The position numbers and the translations under genes are program-made. This document shows positions 25,634 to 33,002 of a stretch of 64,000 nucleotides of DNA, piece by piece (position 1 is the first letter of the stretch; every line of letters begins with the position of its first letter). Under the pieces are notes generated by a model. It was not told the origin of the DNA. It made no database searches and saw only the letters and a program-made list of their open reading frames with translations. The DNA is from Pseudomonas taiwanensis DSM 21245 (GTDB lineage Bacteria > Pseudomonadota > Gammaproteobacteria > Pseudomonadales > Pseudomonadaceae): assembly GCF_000425785.1 (NCBI RefSeq), contig NZ_AUEC01000013.1, forward strand, positions 62,001 through 126,000. The letters are read 5' to 3'.

Positions 25634-26464
25634 CTACTGCAAATCCACATTCAGGCTGGGTGTGCCGAATGCCGCCAGGGAGGCATTTGAACCTTCGAAA
25701 TAACCGCTCCAGAAACGCTGTAACTGCTCCATGGTCTTGCCTGAACGGTAACTGTGCTTGACGCCTTTGGTCACCAGTCCAGCACCCGCGACATAGACCC
25801 TTGCGCCTTGCAAGTCGGCGAACAGGTGCCGCTCGGCAACCCGCTTCAACTCAGCAGACGGGTCAAGATCGCGGATCCGGCTGTTGGCGTAGAAACTGCC
25901 GAAGTCACTGTTTTCCAGCATGTCTGACAGCAGCAGGATCACACGCTCCTCGGACGGCCGGGTCGCCAGGTCATGACCGATTTCACGCAGCGAGTGGAAA
26001 ATCTCGCTGCGGGGGATATCTTCGGTCGCCTCACGCAAGGTCTGCACGAACACCTGACCAAATTTCTTTTGCATGAATGTCTGTTGCTGTGCAACACACT
26101 TGTCGAACGTACGCAGGGACTGCATGCCAACTTCGTCACGTACCTTTCCCGCCAGAGGCTTGTTCAGCTCACCGGCAAAACGCAGCTGCATGTATTGCCC
26201 TGGCACGAAAGCCGAGAAACTGTAGAGTCGCAACTTGTCACCTGGGCCGACAAACCGATTGATCTGCGCCCAAGCCGCCTTCTGGATGCCTTCAGGCATT
26301 GGAATGGTCTGATCGATGATCACTGTCAGCTCACGACCGGATCCCTTCTGGCGAAACGAGTCGATCTTTGCGTAGCCGTAGCAATCAGGAACATCGTTGC
26401 GCTCAATTGCCTGCGCAATGGCAGGCAAGCAAAGCAGCAAGGCGCACAAGGTCTTGAAGTTCAT
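25634..26464 (-). CDS. Secreted VWA-like protein, third gene of an envelope operon
   Basis: 276 residues with a Sec signal peptide (MNFKTLCALLLCLPAIAQAI). The mature part looks like a von Willebrand A fold: first strand ELTVIIDQTIP (residues 45-55), helix DIPRSEIFHSLREIGHDL, strand ERVILLLSDMLENSD (173-187) and strand ARVYVAGAGL (221-230). The metal site would be degenerate: DQT instead of DxSxS, though Asp181 fits the third MIDAS position. Its ATG directly follows the stop of the membrane gene (TAAATG), so it is translationally coupled. Convergent with prc. GC appears lower than in flanking genes. Fold assignment is inference; function unknown. Confidence 0.7.
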   Translation of the reverse strand: MNFKTLCALLLCLPAIAQAIERNDVPDCYGYAKIDSFRQKGSGRELTVIIDQTIPMPEGIQKAAWAQINRFVGPGDKLRLYSFSAFVPGQYMQLRFAGELNKPLAGKVRDEVGMQSLRTFDKCVAQQQTFMQKKFGQVFVQTLREATEDIPRSEIFHSLREIGHDLATRPSEERVILLLSDMLENSDFGSFYANSRIRDLDPSAELKRVAERHLFADLQGARVYVAGAGLVTKGVKHSYRSGKTMEQLQRFWSGYFEGSNASLAAFGTPSLNVDLQ

Positions 26465-27988
26465 TTACACGCCTTCGAAATCTTTCAGTAGTTTCTGTTC
26501 GGCGCGCAACGCGAGCACAGCGGCCACATCGTAGCCTTTACTCTGGCATACCATACGCAACTGTTCTTCGGTGTAGGCCGTCAGGTCCTTACTGCGCAGC
26601 GCATCGAGGGAAGTCCCTGCAGCTTCCGGCTGAGGCGCATGTTCAGCCGCCACCGAAGGTGCAGCTACAGCGACGACCGGAGCCTCACTGGCCACCGCCC
26701 GATGGGTGATGTTGTCCTCCTGCATACGCCGCACGTAGGCATTGAAATCGCGGTGTTGCGCACCGTTGATGGCAACAGCGACATCCGGGTCGGTAGTAGG
26801 TCGGCGCGACAGTTTCATCTGCAGCTTGCGCAACTTGTGATCGGCATGGGCGCTGATCTTGATGCGCTGGTTCTCCATCCAACGTTCCAGTTCCGCGGCG
26901 TTGTTGAAGGAATGGGAATACTCCCAGGCCTTCTTCGACTCGACGCCGGCAAAACCGAAGATCGAAGCGAGCCACACACTGACTGCCTGGATGGCGACAT
27001 AGATCACCGAAAGCACCACGAAGGTGATCAGCGAGGCACTGCGGATCGCGTCCATCTTGTCTGTCAAAGTGCTGTCGCTTGCCTGCTGGTTGAGGCTGGC
27101 CGACTCATCGGGTAGCTCGAACGGGCTGGCGTTGCTCTCGAAACTCTGTTGAGCGAAAACATCGGGGTTGCCGACCATTTCGGTCTCAATGCTCTTGAGC
27201 TGATAGGCACGAATGCCGAACGCCGCACAGGCCATGATCACGACCACCAAAGCACAGCCAATTATCCAGCCACGCTTGGGAGTGACTGTATGGTTAGTGT
27301 TAAGGCGAGCAAGAATGCGATTGTAGTCCTTCGCATTTAGGTCGCTGTATGTGTCCTTGATACGTATGCCAGGCAGCTGCTTGAGGGCTTGACTGCCCCG
27401 ATCAGGATCGCTTTCCCACCAGTGCCGGGCCTTGTTCACCAGACTATTGTGGTGAATGGCTCGGCCAGCAGCCTCGGCGAACCCAGCAGAGATGATCGAC
27501 AGCAGGAAGGCGGCCATCCAGCCCAGGTAAGTCTGGTCATTGCTGGACAAGTTCTGGTTAATGAACGGCACTAGCACGTAGGCAAAACCCACGGCCTCGA
27601 ACAGAATCAACAGGAAAATCAGCACCAACACCCATAGTGGACGCTCACGACGATCGCTTTCGCCTATAGCGTCCAAATACGCCTCGCACTTGTTGTAGTA
27701 CTCGGCGTTCTTGTCGCCAACCTCCTGGTAGTAGTCGTAGTAGTCATTGCACAGCGTAGTTTCACTGAGCAGCCACTTGCGGTTGTCGGCCGTAGTGCTG
27801 GCCCGGGCCAGGCGCGCGACAGTGCCAATAAACGGCAGGCCGTGCCAGACACGCATTGCGAAGTAAGCAACCTGTTCCCAGTAGACCTTGATCAGGATGA
27901 CGGTCAGCAATGCCGACAACACGCCGGCGCTGATCAGCTTGTTGGCCCACGCCAGGGCCATCAAGGCGTTGAAACTCATTTCTTGCAT
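26465..27988 (-). CDS. Five-helix inner-membrane protein of unknown function
   Basis: 507 residues. Predicted membrane helices near 18-45, 118-143, 154-175, 241-260 and 319-347. A cytosolic or periplasmic loop of about 65 residues (50-115) is rich in Tyr/Asp (NDYYDYYQEVGDKNAEYYNK). After the last helix a basic stretch (AHADHKLRKLQMKLSRR) leads into an Ala/Pro-rich linker and a C-terminal helical segment (LTAYTEEQLRMVCQSKGYDV). ATG 27988 has aaggaa five bases upstream. It lies 14 bp after the OmpA-like gene and touches the VWA gene. I know no described family; the tri-cistronic context suggests an envelope-spanning complex. Confidence 0.75.
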   Translation of the reverse strand: MQEMSFNALMALAWANKLISAGVLSALLTVILIKVYWEQVAYFAMRVWHGLPFIGTVARLARASTTADNRKWLLSETTLCNDYYDYYQEVGDKNAEYYNKCEAYLDAIGESDRRERPLWVLVLIFLLILFEAVGFAYVLVPFINQNLSSNDQTYLGWMAAFLLSIISAGFAEAAGRAIHHNSLVNKARHWWESDPDRGSQALKQLPGIRIKDTYSDLNAKDYNRILARLNTNHTVTPKRGWIIGCALVVVIMACAAFGIRAYQLKSIETEMVGNPDVFAQQSFESNASPFELPDESASLNQQASDSTLTDKMDAIRSASLITFVVLSVIYVAIQAVSVWLASIFGFAGVESKKAWEYSHSFNNAAELERWMENQRIKISAHADHKLRKLQMKLSRRPTTDPDVAVAINGAQHRDFNAYVRRMQEDNITHRAVASEAPVVAVAAPSVAAEHAPQPEAAGTSLDALRSKDLTAYTEEQLRMVCQSKGYDVAAVLALRAEQKLLKDFEGV

Positions 27989-28002
27989 GTGGGTTCCTTG
28001 TC

Positions 28003-29505
28003 TCAGGTGCGAACCGGTACGAACCGGGCGGTATAGGTTTCACCATTGCGCAACGGATAGAACAACGCGCCGTCGGTGGCTTGCGCACTCCCCTTGCTGA
28101 ACACGACGTCCATGCAAGAGACCGGTGCTTGCGGGTCTTTGAGGAATACCCTGTACAACACCCGGTCCTCGCCTTCATAAGTGTTGGCCACTGCATCGGC
28201 CTTGATCAGCGCCTTGCGATTGCCCTGGTTGTAGTCCGTAACCACCTGAATGAACGGCTGCCGATCTACGGCTGCGTCGACGCGTAGGATCGATACAGGA
28301 GAGATGGTGACCAGATGGCCGTTGACCGTCTGGGCCCAAACACGGTTGTTGTAACCAGGCAGGTAATCGGTAGTCGGGTGAGTGTCGAGCGATTGACCGC
28401 TGGCAAAATTGAACACCTTGCCACTTTCCCGCGGCTGGTCGGCCTCGCAGCTGCTGACCGGAATGCTGCTGGCATAGGCAGGGGAAATAATCGCGAAACC
28501 ACCTGATTTCGGGGTGATGGTCTGTCCAAGCGTCCACTGGGTATCAGAGACGGCCTGACCTCCAAAATCGACCACAACGCCTTTATGTGGCGCAATCTTG
28601 GACGTGGCGGGTGCAGCGCTGGCAACGCTGGCAGACTTGCCCGCATCCTCTGTGCGGGGCTTCACGGCGGCAGCCCGCTTGGCAGTGGGTGGCGCGACAT
28701 GGGCCTTGGCTACCGTGGCAGTGCCATGGGCAAGATACTTGGGGTTGTTCTGCTCGGCATTGATGCGTTTAACCAAGGTCGCAGTGTCGTTGACTTCGAC
28801 GAACTCGACGCGGCGGTTCTTACCACGCTGCAGCGGGTCACTATTATCCGCCACCGGTCGGGAGGCACCGGCGCCCTGGAAATACATGCGCTGGGGTGCA
28901 ATCCCCTGTTCGGCGAGGATGCTCGCTACTGCCCGGGCCCGTCGCTCGGATAGCTGTTGATTGAAGCTGGCACTGCCGCTGGCGTCGGTATGGCCAACTA
29001 CCAGAATCGCGGTTTCTCGTTGCCCGGTGAAAGCGCTCGCCAGCTTACGCACCTGCCGTTCACCGTCGGCACTCAGTTGCGCACTACCCACCGCGAACAT
29101 GCCCTGGTCCTGCACTTGGGCGACGAAGCCGGCCTCCTGTGGAGCCGCCTTGGGGTTACTCGCTGGCGTGTTGAGGGGTTCCACTTCAAGCGTGAGCTGT
29201 TCTTCCTCCGCCAGCTTGCGTAGACGATCGATACGGTCCTTGTAGGCCAGTGCGGCGCCGCAGCCGGCAGCGGCACCTACCAGTGCCCCACCAATAATCG
29301 CGCCATCCCCCTTGTTGGTCAGGGCGCCAGCAGCCGCACCTGCCAGGGCACCGACCGTACCGCCGACCAGGCAGTTGACCGTCCGGCTTTGGCGATGGGA
29401 GAACTCTTCGATGCTGGCACAGCCGCTCATCCCTAAAACAACGGACACAGCCAGGACGGTAGCTCGCAGGTGCGGCGGACGAGGGGAAAAGGATGAAAGC
29501 GACAA
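28003..29505 (-). CDS. OmpA-domain lipoprotein with glycine zipper, first gene of the envelope operon
   Basis: 500 residues. A signal peptide ends in MSGC (Cys29), a plausible lipobox. Residues 47-87 form a glycine zipper (GGTVGALAGAAAGAL, GGALVGAAAG). Residues about 130-235 are an OmpA C-terminal peptidoglycan-binding domain with the ligand residues in GHTDASGS and LSERRARAV and the closing GKNRRVEF. A linker rich in Ala/Lys/Pro is followed by an unrecognised beta-rich domain (about 305-500). The start is TTG 29505, supported by aggaga five bases upstream and by the signal peptide; no ATG would preserve it. Probably anchors the complex between outer membrane and cell wall. Confidence 0.82.
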   Translation of the reverse strand: MSLSSFSPRPPHLRATVLAVSVVLGMSGCASIEEFSHRQSRTVNCLVGGTVGALAGAAAGALTNKGDGAIIGGALVGAAAGCGAALAYKDRIDRLRKLAEEEQLTLEVEPLNTPASNPKAAPQEAGFVAQVQDQGMFAVGSAQLSADGERQVRKLASAFTGQRETAILVVGHTDASGSASFNQQLSERRARAVASILAEQGIAPQRMYFQGAGASRPVADNSDPLQRGKNRRVEFVEVNDTATLVKRINAEQNNPKYLAHGTATVAKAHVAPPTAKRAAAVKPRTEDAGKSASVASAAPATSKIAPHKGVVVDFGGQAVSDTQWTLGQTITPKSGGFAIISPAYASSIPVSSCEADQPRESGKVFNFASGQSLDTHPTTDYLPGYNNRVWAQTVNGHLVTISPVSILRVDAAVDRQPFIQVVTDYNQGNRKALIKADAVANTYEGEDRVLYRVFLKDPQAPVSCMDVVFSKGSAQATDGALFYPLRNGETYTARFVPVRT

Positions 29506-29689
29506 ACCAGTCTCCTGAGTGATTCACGAGCTCGGGCCGACTGGCAGGCAAGTAGCCTGGTCACGTTCGTCCCTGAACGAAAAATGAAGTAACACATGAA
29601 TATTCGGAGGATTGGATCACAGTAATCAATGGCATTTCAATATCACCCAATCAGATCAGCGCTCTGCATTGATAGCAGATTGACGCACC

Positions 29690-29718
29690 CTGTCATCAAA
29701 CGGACATCGTCCTGTCGT
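29690..29718 (+). promoter_or_regulatory. Candidate Pho box (three 11-bp repeats)
   Basis: Heptamers ctgtcat (29690), cggacat (29701) and ctgtcgt (29712) recur at exact 11-bp spacing, the phasing of PhoB sites (consensus CTGTCAT with 4-bp spacers). They match at 7, 5 and 6 of 7 positions. The site lies 57 bp before the EAL gene and about 185 bp before the OmpA operon. Function inferred. Confidence 0.4.
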
Positions 29719-29774
29719 GAAATGACAGAGTCTGGCGCGTCAACGCCTGACCTTAATCTTTTCAGGAACTTTTC

Positions 29775-30731
29775 ATGACCGTCGCCGAACAGCTCAGTGC
29801 CTTGAGCGCCATCTTGGCTCATCGCAGTATTCACAGCCTGTTCCAGCCGATCATCAGCCCCAACGATGGACGCATTTTCGGTCACGAGGCCTTGAGCCGT
29901 GGCCCGTCCAACAGCCCGCTGCATTCGCCCCTTAACCTGTTCACCATCGCCCGCCAGGCAGGCCGCCTGACCGAGTTGGAAGCCACCTGCCGGGAAAGCG
30001 CCTGCCGCCGCTTCAGCGAGCAGAACCTTGAAGGCAAGTTGTTCCTGAACATCTCGCCGGAGTCACTGCTTGAACCGCACTACCCGTCCGGCCGTACCCT
30101 CAAGCTGCTGGAACAGCTGGGGCTGTCGCCCAGCCGGGTCGTGATCGAGTTGACCGAGCAAACGCCCACCGATGACTTCCAGCTGCTGTTCAATGCACTG
30201 CACCATTACCGCGACATGGGCTTTTCCATTGCCCTGGACGACCTCGGGGCCGGTTATTCGAGCCTGCGGTTGTGGTCGGAACTGCGCCCGGACTACGTCA
30301 AGATCGACCGCCATTTCATCGACGGTATCCACTGCGACCCGCTAAAGCGCGAATTCGTCGGTTCGATTCTGCAAATCGCCCGCGCCTCGAAGGCGCAGGT
30401 GATCGCCGAGGGTATAGAACTGGCCGAAGAGCTGGCGGTGTTGATGGAGATGGGGGTGGACCTGGTGCAGGGGTATCTGTTGGGGAGACCGCTGGAGTTT
30501 GGGATGAAGGACAACCTGCCGGTGCCCTTGCACACGCGCCCGAGCGAACGCCCCAGCGTGAGCCTGAATGCGACGGTTGGGCAGATGCTCGATGCGTTCC
30601 GCCGCCATGCCCACCTTGAAACACTGGCGGTGCTCGATGGGGATGGCAAACCCTGCGGCCAGATTCATCGCAGTGTGATGTCGGTACCGACGATAGCGCC
30701 AGTACCGATACCTCACGCCTCTTCGGGGTAA
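29775..30731 (+). CDS. EAL-domain c-di-GMP phosphodiesterase with truncated CBS region
   Basis: 318 residues. The EAL domain (about 15-250) keeps the catalytic residues: EAL in GHEALSR (38-40), LFLNISPES, Glu125 in VIELTE, ALDDLGAGYSS (Asp155/156), VKIDR (Lys177), AEGIE (Glu212) and VQGYLLGRP (Gln232), so it should hydrolyse c-di-GMP. After residue 260 the sequence resembles the beginning of a CBS domain (SLNATVGQMLDAFRRHAHLE, TLAVLDGDGKPCG) but stops after about 55 residues. Related pseudomonad proteins have EAL-CBS-GGDEF order, so this looks like a shortened version lacking the cyclase half. Its end overlaps the convergent gene by 19 bp. Candidate Pho box upstream. Confidence 0.87.
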   Translation: MTVAEQLSALSAILAHRSIHSLFQPIISPNDGRIFGHEALSRGPSNSPLHSPLNLFTIARQAGRLTELEATCRESACRRFSEQNLEGKLFLNISPESLLEPHYPSGRTLKLLEQLGLSPSRVVIELTEQTPTDDFQLLFNALHHYRDMGFSIALDDLGAGYSSLRLWSELRPDYVKIDRHFIDGIHCDPLKREFVGSILQIARASKAQVIAEGIELAEELAVLMEMGVDLVQGYLLGRPLEFGMKDNLPVPLHTRPSERPSVSLNATVGQMLDAFRRHAHLETLAVLDGDGKPCGQIHRSVMSVPTIAPVPIPHASSG

Positions 30732-31081
30732 GCGTACTCGAACACCCGAACCACCTCCGAGGCATGCCAGGAGGCTGCCTCCATCCCATCTACCGGTCCG
30801 GAAAACCGCCCCAGGCGCTCGACGCATTCGAAGAACCCGGTACGCGGCAGTCGGCTGGCGCCCTGGCTGATCACCAGCGAGCTGCGCAGCGGCTGCTCGG
30901 CGCGAGCATCCAGCACGGCCAGGTACTCGAGCGCGGCGGTCAGTGTCTGCATGGCCGGGCTGGGCAATTGCAGGCGCTCGATCAGGGCGCGGTAGGTGAG
31001 CAAGTGGCGCTGTCGTCGGGCCAGGTCAAGCTCGCTCAGCAGGTGATCCCAATTCTGGCGGCTGATCCTGACCTGACTCAT
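30713..31081 (-). CDS. Conserved hypothetical protein paired with an XRE regulator
   Basis: 122 residues, mostly helical in the first half (WDHLLSELDLARRQRHLLTYRALIERLQL) then SSLVISQGASRLPRTGFFECVERLGR. No signal peptide or membrane helix. Its ATG overlaps the XRE gene's stop (ATGA). Regulator first, small effector second, four-base overlap and palindromic operators upstream give a toxin-antitoxin-like layout, but I recognise no toxin family. An alternative is a housekeeping partner of the regulator. The 3' end overlaps the EAL gene. Confidence 0.65.
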   Translation of the reverse strand: MSQVRISRQNWDHLLSELDLARRQRHLLTYRALIERLQLPSPAMQTLTAALEYLAVLDARAEQPLRSSLVISQGASRLPRTGFFECVERLGRFSGPVDGMEAASWHASEVVRVFEYAYPEEA

Positions 31082-31416
31082 GATGGCTCGCTCCAGCCGG
31101 CCACCCCCAGATGCCAGGCCAGAGCGCGGCGAATCGCAGCGTCTGGCTGGCGCTCTCCCGACTCGATCATGGCCAGATACGCCGGACTGACGCCGACATT
31201 ACGGGCCAACTGCTCAGGTGCCAGGCCCTTGGCCTGGCGCAACTGGGCAACCTCACTGAAATCCGGCAGCCTGGCGCTCGGTTTGTCGTCCTCGCTGGCT
31301 GCGACGCTGGCGACCGCTGGCGCCTGCCCGGCGGCCTTGAGCAGCGCCTGATACTGCTCCCATGGAACGACTGCGTACTCGGGCTGACCGTCCCGGCTGA
31401 TAACCTGAATACCCAT
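31078..31416 (-). CDS. XRE helix-turn-helix regulator with Phd/YefM-like N-terminus
   Basis: 112 residues. The first 30 (ISRDGQPEYAVVPWEQYQALL) look like the N-terminal strand-helix of Phd/YefM antitoxins; residues about 55-105 form an XRE-type HTH (VAQLRQAKGLAPEQLARNVG, VSPAYLAMIESGERQPDA). The combination suggests a DNA-binding antitoxin or autoregulator. Two perfect palindromes (31434 and 31456) lie just upstream of its start, fitting autoregulation. Confidence 0.8.
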   Translation of the reverse strand: MGIQVISRDGQPEYAVVPWEQYQALLKAAGQAPAVASVAASEDDKPSARLPDFSEVAQLRQAKGLAPEQLARNVGVSPAYLAMIESGERQPDAAIRRALAWHLGVAGWSEPS

Positions 31417-31433
31417 TACAACCCCCTCACGTA

Positions 31434-31472
31434 GGATTACGGCATGTAATCCGTAGGCATAATCCTTATGCC
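31434..31472. promoter_or_regulatory. Two operator-like palindromes upstream of the XRE gene
   Basis: ggattac-N5-gtaatcc (31434-31452) and ggcataa-tcc-ttatgcc (31456-31472) are both perfect. They sit 18-56 bp before the XRE start codon, overlapping the expected promoter. Likely binding sites of the XRE protein itself. Confidence 0.55.
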
Positions 31473-31516
31473 AATTATATTACCAAGCTTGGGAGTCTGT
31501 GCAGATCAGGTTGATT

Positions 31517-31957
31517 TCAGTGCTTATTCCGTTCTAGGCGCAGCGCTTGCGGGGTATCTGGCAAGCGTTCGAGCACCCTCAGGCGCTCGGGTGACTGGCT
31601 GTCACGCCAGGCCTTGAAGCGTGCCAGCTCATCGGCCACGGTCTTGAGCACCCAGCCCAGCACGGCGATGTCGTCGAGAAAACCCACGCCCAGCAGCCAG
31701 TCCGGAATGGCATCGATAGGGCTGACGAAGTACAGCAGCCCCGCCACCACCGTGACCAAAGCCCTGGGACTGATAGCGCGATACTCGCCGCGCCACCAGG
31801 CCAGGCACAGCGACTGCAAGAGTTTGACGTCCTCACGCAATTGCCCCAGGCGCGGCCCCTTCCGGGCCACGGCGAACAGCAGCGCAGGTAACCGGCCACG
31901 GCTGAGCAGGCGCTCGGCCAGGGGCAGGAAACGGGCGAAATTCCAAGGTGCGCTCAT
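31517..31957 (-). CDS. DUF1232 (YkvA-like) membrane protein
   Basis: 146 residues. The DUF1232 signature SPIDAIPDWLLGVGFLDDIA (about residues 84-103) sits within two hydrophobic helices; the rest is basic. ATG 31957 (MSAPWNFARF) has ggagg four bases upstream; a longer frame starting MDNPF is unlikely because it runs into the DnaA-box palindrome. Function of the family is unknown. Two inverted DnaA boxes lie 22 bp upstream of the start. Confidence 0.82.
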   Translation of the reverse strand: MSAPWNFARFLPLAERLLSRGRLPALLFAVARKGPRLGQLREDVKLLQSLCLAWWRGEYRAISPRALVTVVAGLLYFVSPIDAIPDWLLGVGFLDDIAVLGWVLKTVADELARFKAWRDSQSPERLRVLERLPDTPQALRLERNKH

Positions 31958-31979
31958 GGAGCCTCCAACAGCGAATGGG

Positions 31980-32002
31980 TTATCCACATTTATTGTGGAT
32001 AA
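31980..32002. promoter_or_regulatory. Two perfect inverted DnaA boxes
   Basis: ttatccaca (31980-31988) and its inverse tgtggataa (31994-32002), separated by tttat. Both match the strongest consensus DnaA box. They cover the promoter region of the DUF1232 gene. A single further box is at 60073. No origin genes (dnaA, dnaN, parAB) are nearby. Confidence 0.6.
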
Positions 32003-32186
32003 CCTTGTGAACAGGGCGAAGTTTCCGACGTCAGGTGCCCATGAGGCAAGGGCGGCACTCAGATCGGGCGTTTTTTACACAGTCGTTTCAGATCCGCAAA
32101 CGATTTGCGTCAGACGCATCCCACTTCGTTCCCTCGCCTTTGCTCGGACCGTTCACCCGGCACGAGGTTCGCCCCCACTCAAACGA

Positions 32187-32212
32187 AAACGCCCCGTCAG
32201 GACGGGGCGTTG
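32187..32212 (-). terminator. Rho-independent terminator of fklB-like gene
   Basis: Stem acgccccgtc / gacggggcgt with a two-base loop; read on the minus strand it is followed by ttttcgttt. About 18 bp after the FKBP stop. Confidence 0.85.
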
Positions 32213-32230
32213 TTCGTAGCGCGAAGGCTC

Positions 32231-32977
32231 TTACTTGGCAGGCTCTTCAGCCGGAGCTTCCGGAGCCTCGCCTTGCGGCTGGTTCTGGTCCTTGATGCCG
32301 AGCAGTTCGAGGTCGAACACCAGCACCGAGTTGGCCGGGATCAGCGGGCTCGGGCTCTGTGCGCCGTAAGCCAGCTCAGCCGGGATGAACAGCTTGTACT
32401 TCTCGCCGACGTGCATCAGCTGCAAGCCTTCGACCCAACCTGGGATCACGCCGCTGACCGGCAGATCGATGGGGCTGCCACGCTCGACGGAGCTGTCGAA
32501 CACCTTGCCGTCGATCAGCTTGCCTTCGTAGTGGACAGTAACCACATCGGTCGGCTTGGGCTGCGGGCCATCGGCTTTCTTGACCACTTCGTACTGCAGG
32601 CCGGAAGCGGTGGTGATTACGCCTGGCTTCTTGCCGTTCTCTTCGAGGAATTTCTTGCCAGCGGAGGCAGCTTCTTCACTGGCCTTGGCCAGGCGCTCTT
32701 CGGCGCGCTTCTGCAGCGCGGTGAAGGCTTCTACCAGCTCTTCGTCCTTGATGCGCTGCTCTTTCTTGCCGACGGCGTCTTCGATGCCGAGGGCAACGGC
32801 TTTCGAATCAAGGTCTTCCATGCCTTCCTGAGCCAGGCTCTTGCCCATGTTCAGGCCGATACCGTAGGAGGCTTTTTGTGCCGGAGTCTTCAGCTCGGGC
32901 GTGCTGGCCTGCTGGTCGCAGCCAGCCAGTACCAGGCCTACCAGGGCAACCGCAGCCGCCAGACGATGCTGTTTCAT
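32231..32977 (-). CDS. fklB: FKBP-type peptidyl-prolyl isomerase lipoprotein (FklB/FkpA-like)
   Basis: 248 residues. Lipoprotein signal MKQHRLAAAVALVGLVLAGC, then the N-terminal dimerisation helices (residues about 35-125, KASYGIGLNMGKSLAQEG) and an FKBP domain (about 135-232) with VTVHYEGKLIDGKVFDSS and PGWVEGLQLMHVGEKYKLFI. It accelerates folding of envelope proteins, here tethered to a membrane in the periplasm. The C-tail is Pro/Glu/Ala-rich. ATG 32977 has aaggaa upstream; a longer frame would hide the lipobox. Confidence 0.92.
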   Translation of the reverse strand: MKQHRLAAAVALVGLVLAGCDQQASTPELKTPAQKASYGIGLNMGKSLAQEGMEDLDSKAVALGIEDAVGKKEQRIKDEELVEAFTALQKRAEERLAKASEEAASAGKKFLEENGKKPGVITTASGLQYEVVKKADGPQPKPTDVVTVHYEGKLIDGKVFDSSVERGSPIDLPVSGVIPGWVEGLQLMHVGEKYKLFIPAELAYGAQSPSPLIPANSVLVFDLELLGIKDQNQPQGEAPEAPAEEPAK

Positions 32978-33002
32978 GCTATTTCCTTGTTCATGCGCCA
33001 TG

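Noticed and set aside
25575..29774. Prophage or IS boundary around the envelope operon
   Set aside because: No integrase, transposase, tRNA end or direct repeat was found; the palindrome at 25575 behaves as a terminator.
30764..31351. 195-codon plus-strand frame downstream of the EAL gene as the missing CBS/GGDEF part
   Set aside because: Its translation shows no CBS or GGDEF motifs and mirrors the two minus-strand genes.
31980..32002. Secondary replication origin
   Set aside because: Two DnaA boxes alone, without an AT-rich unwinding region or dnaA/dnaN/parAB genes, do not make an origin.
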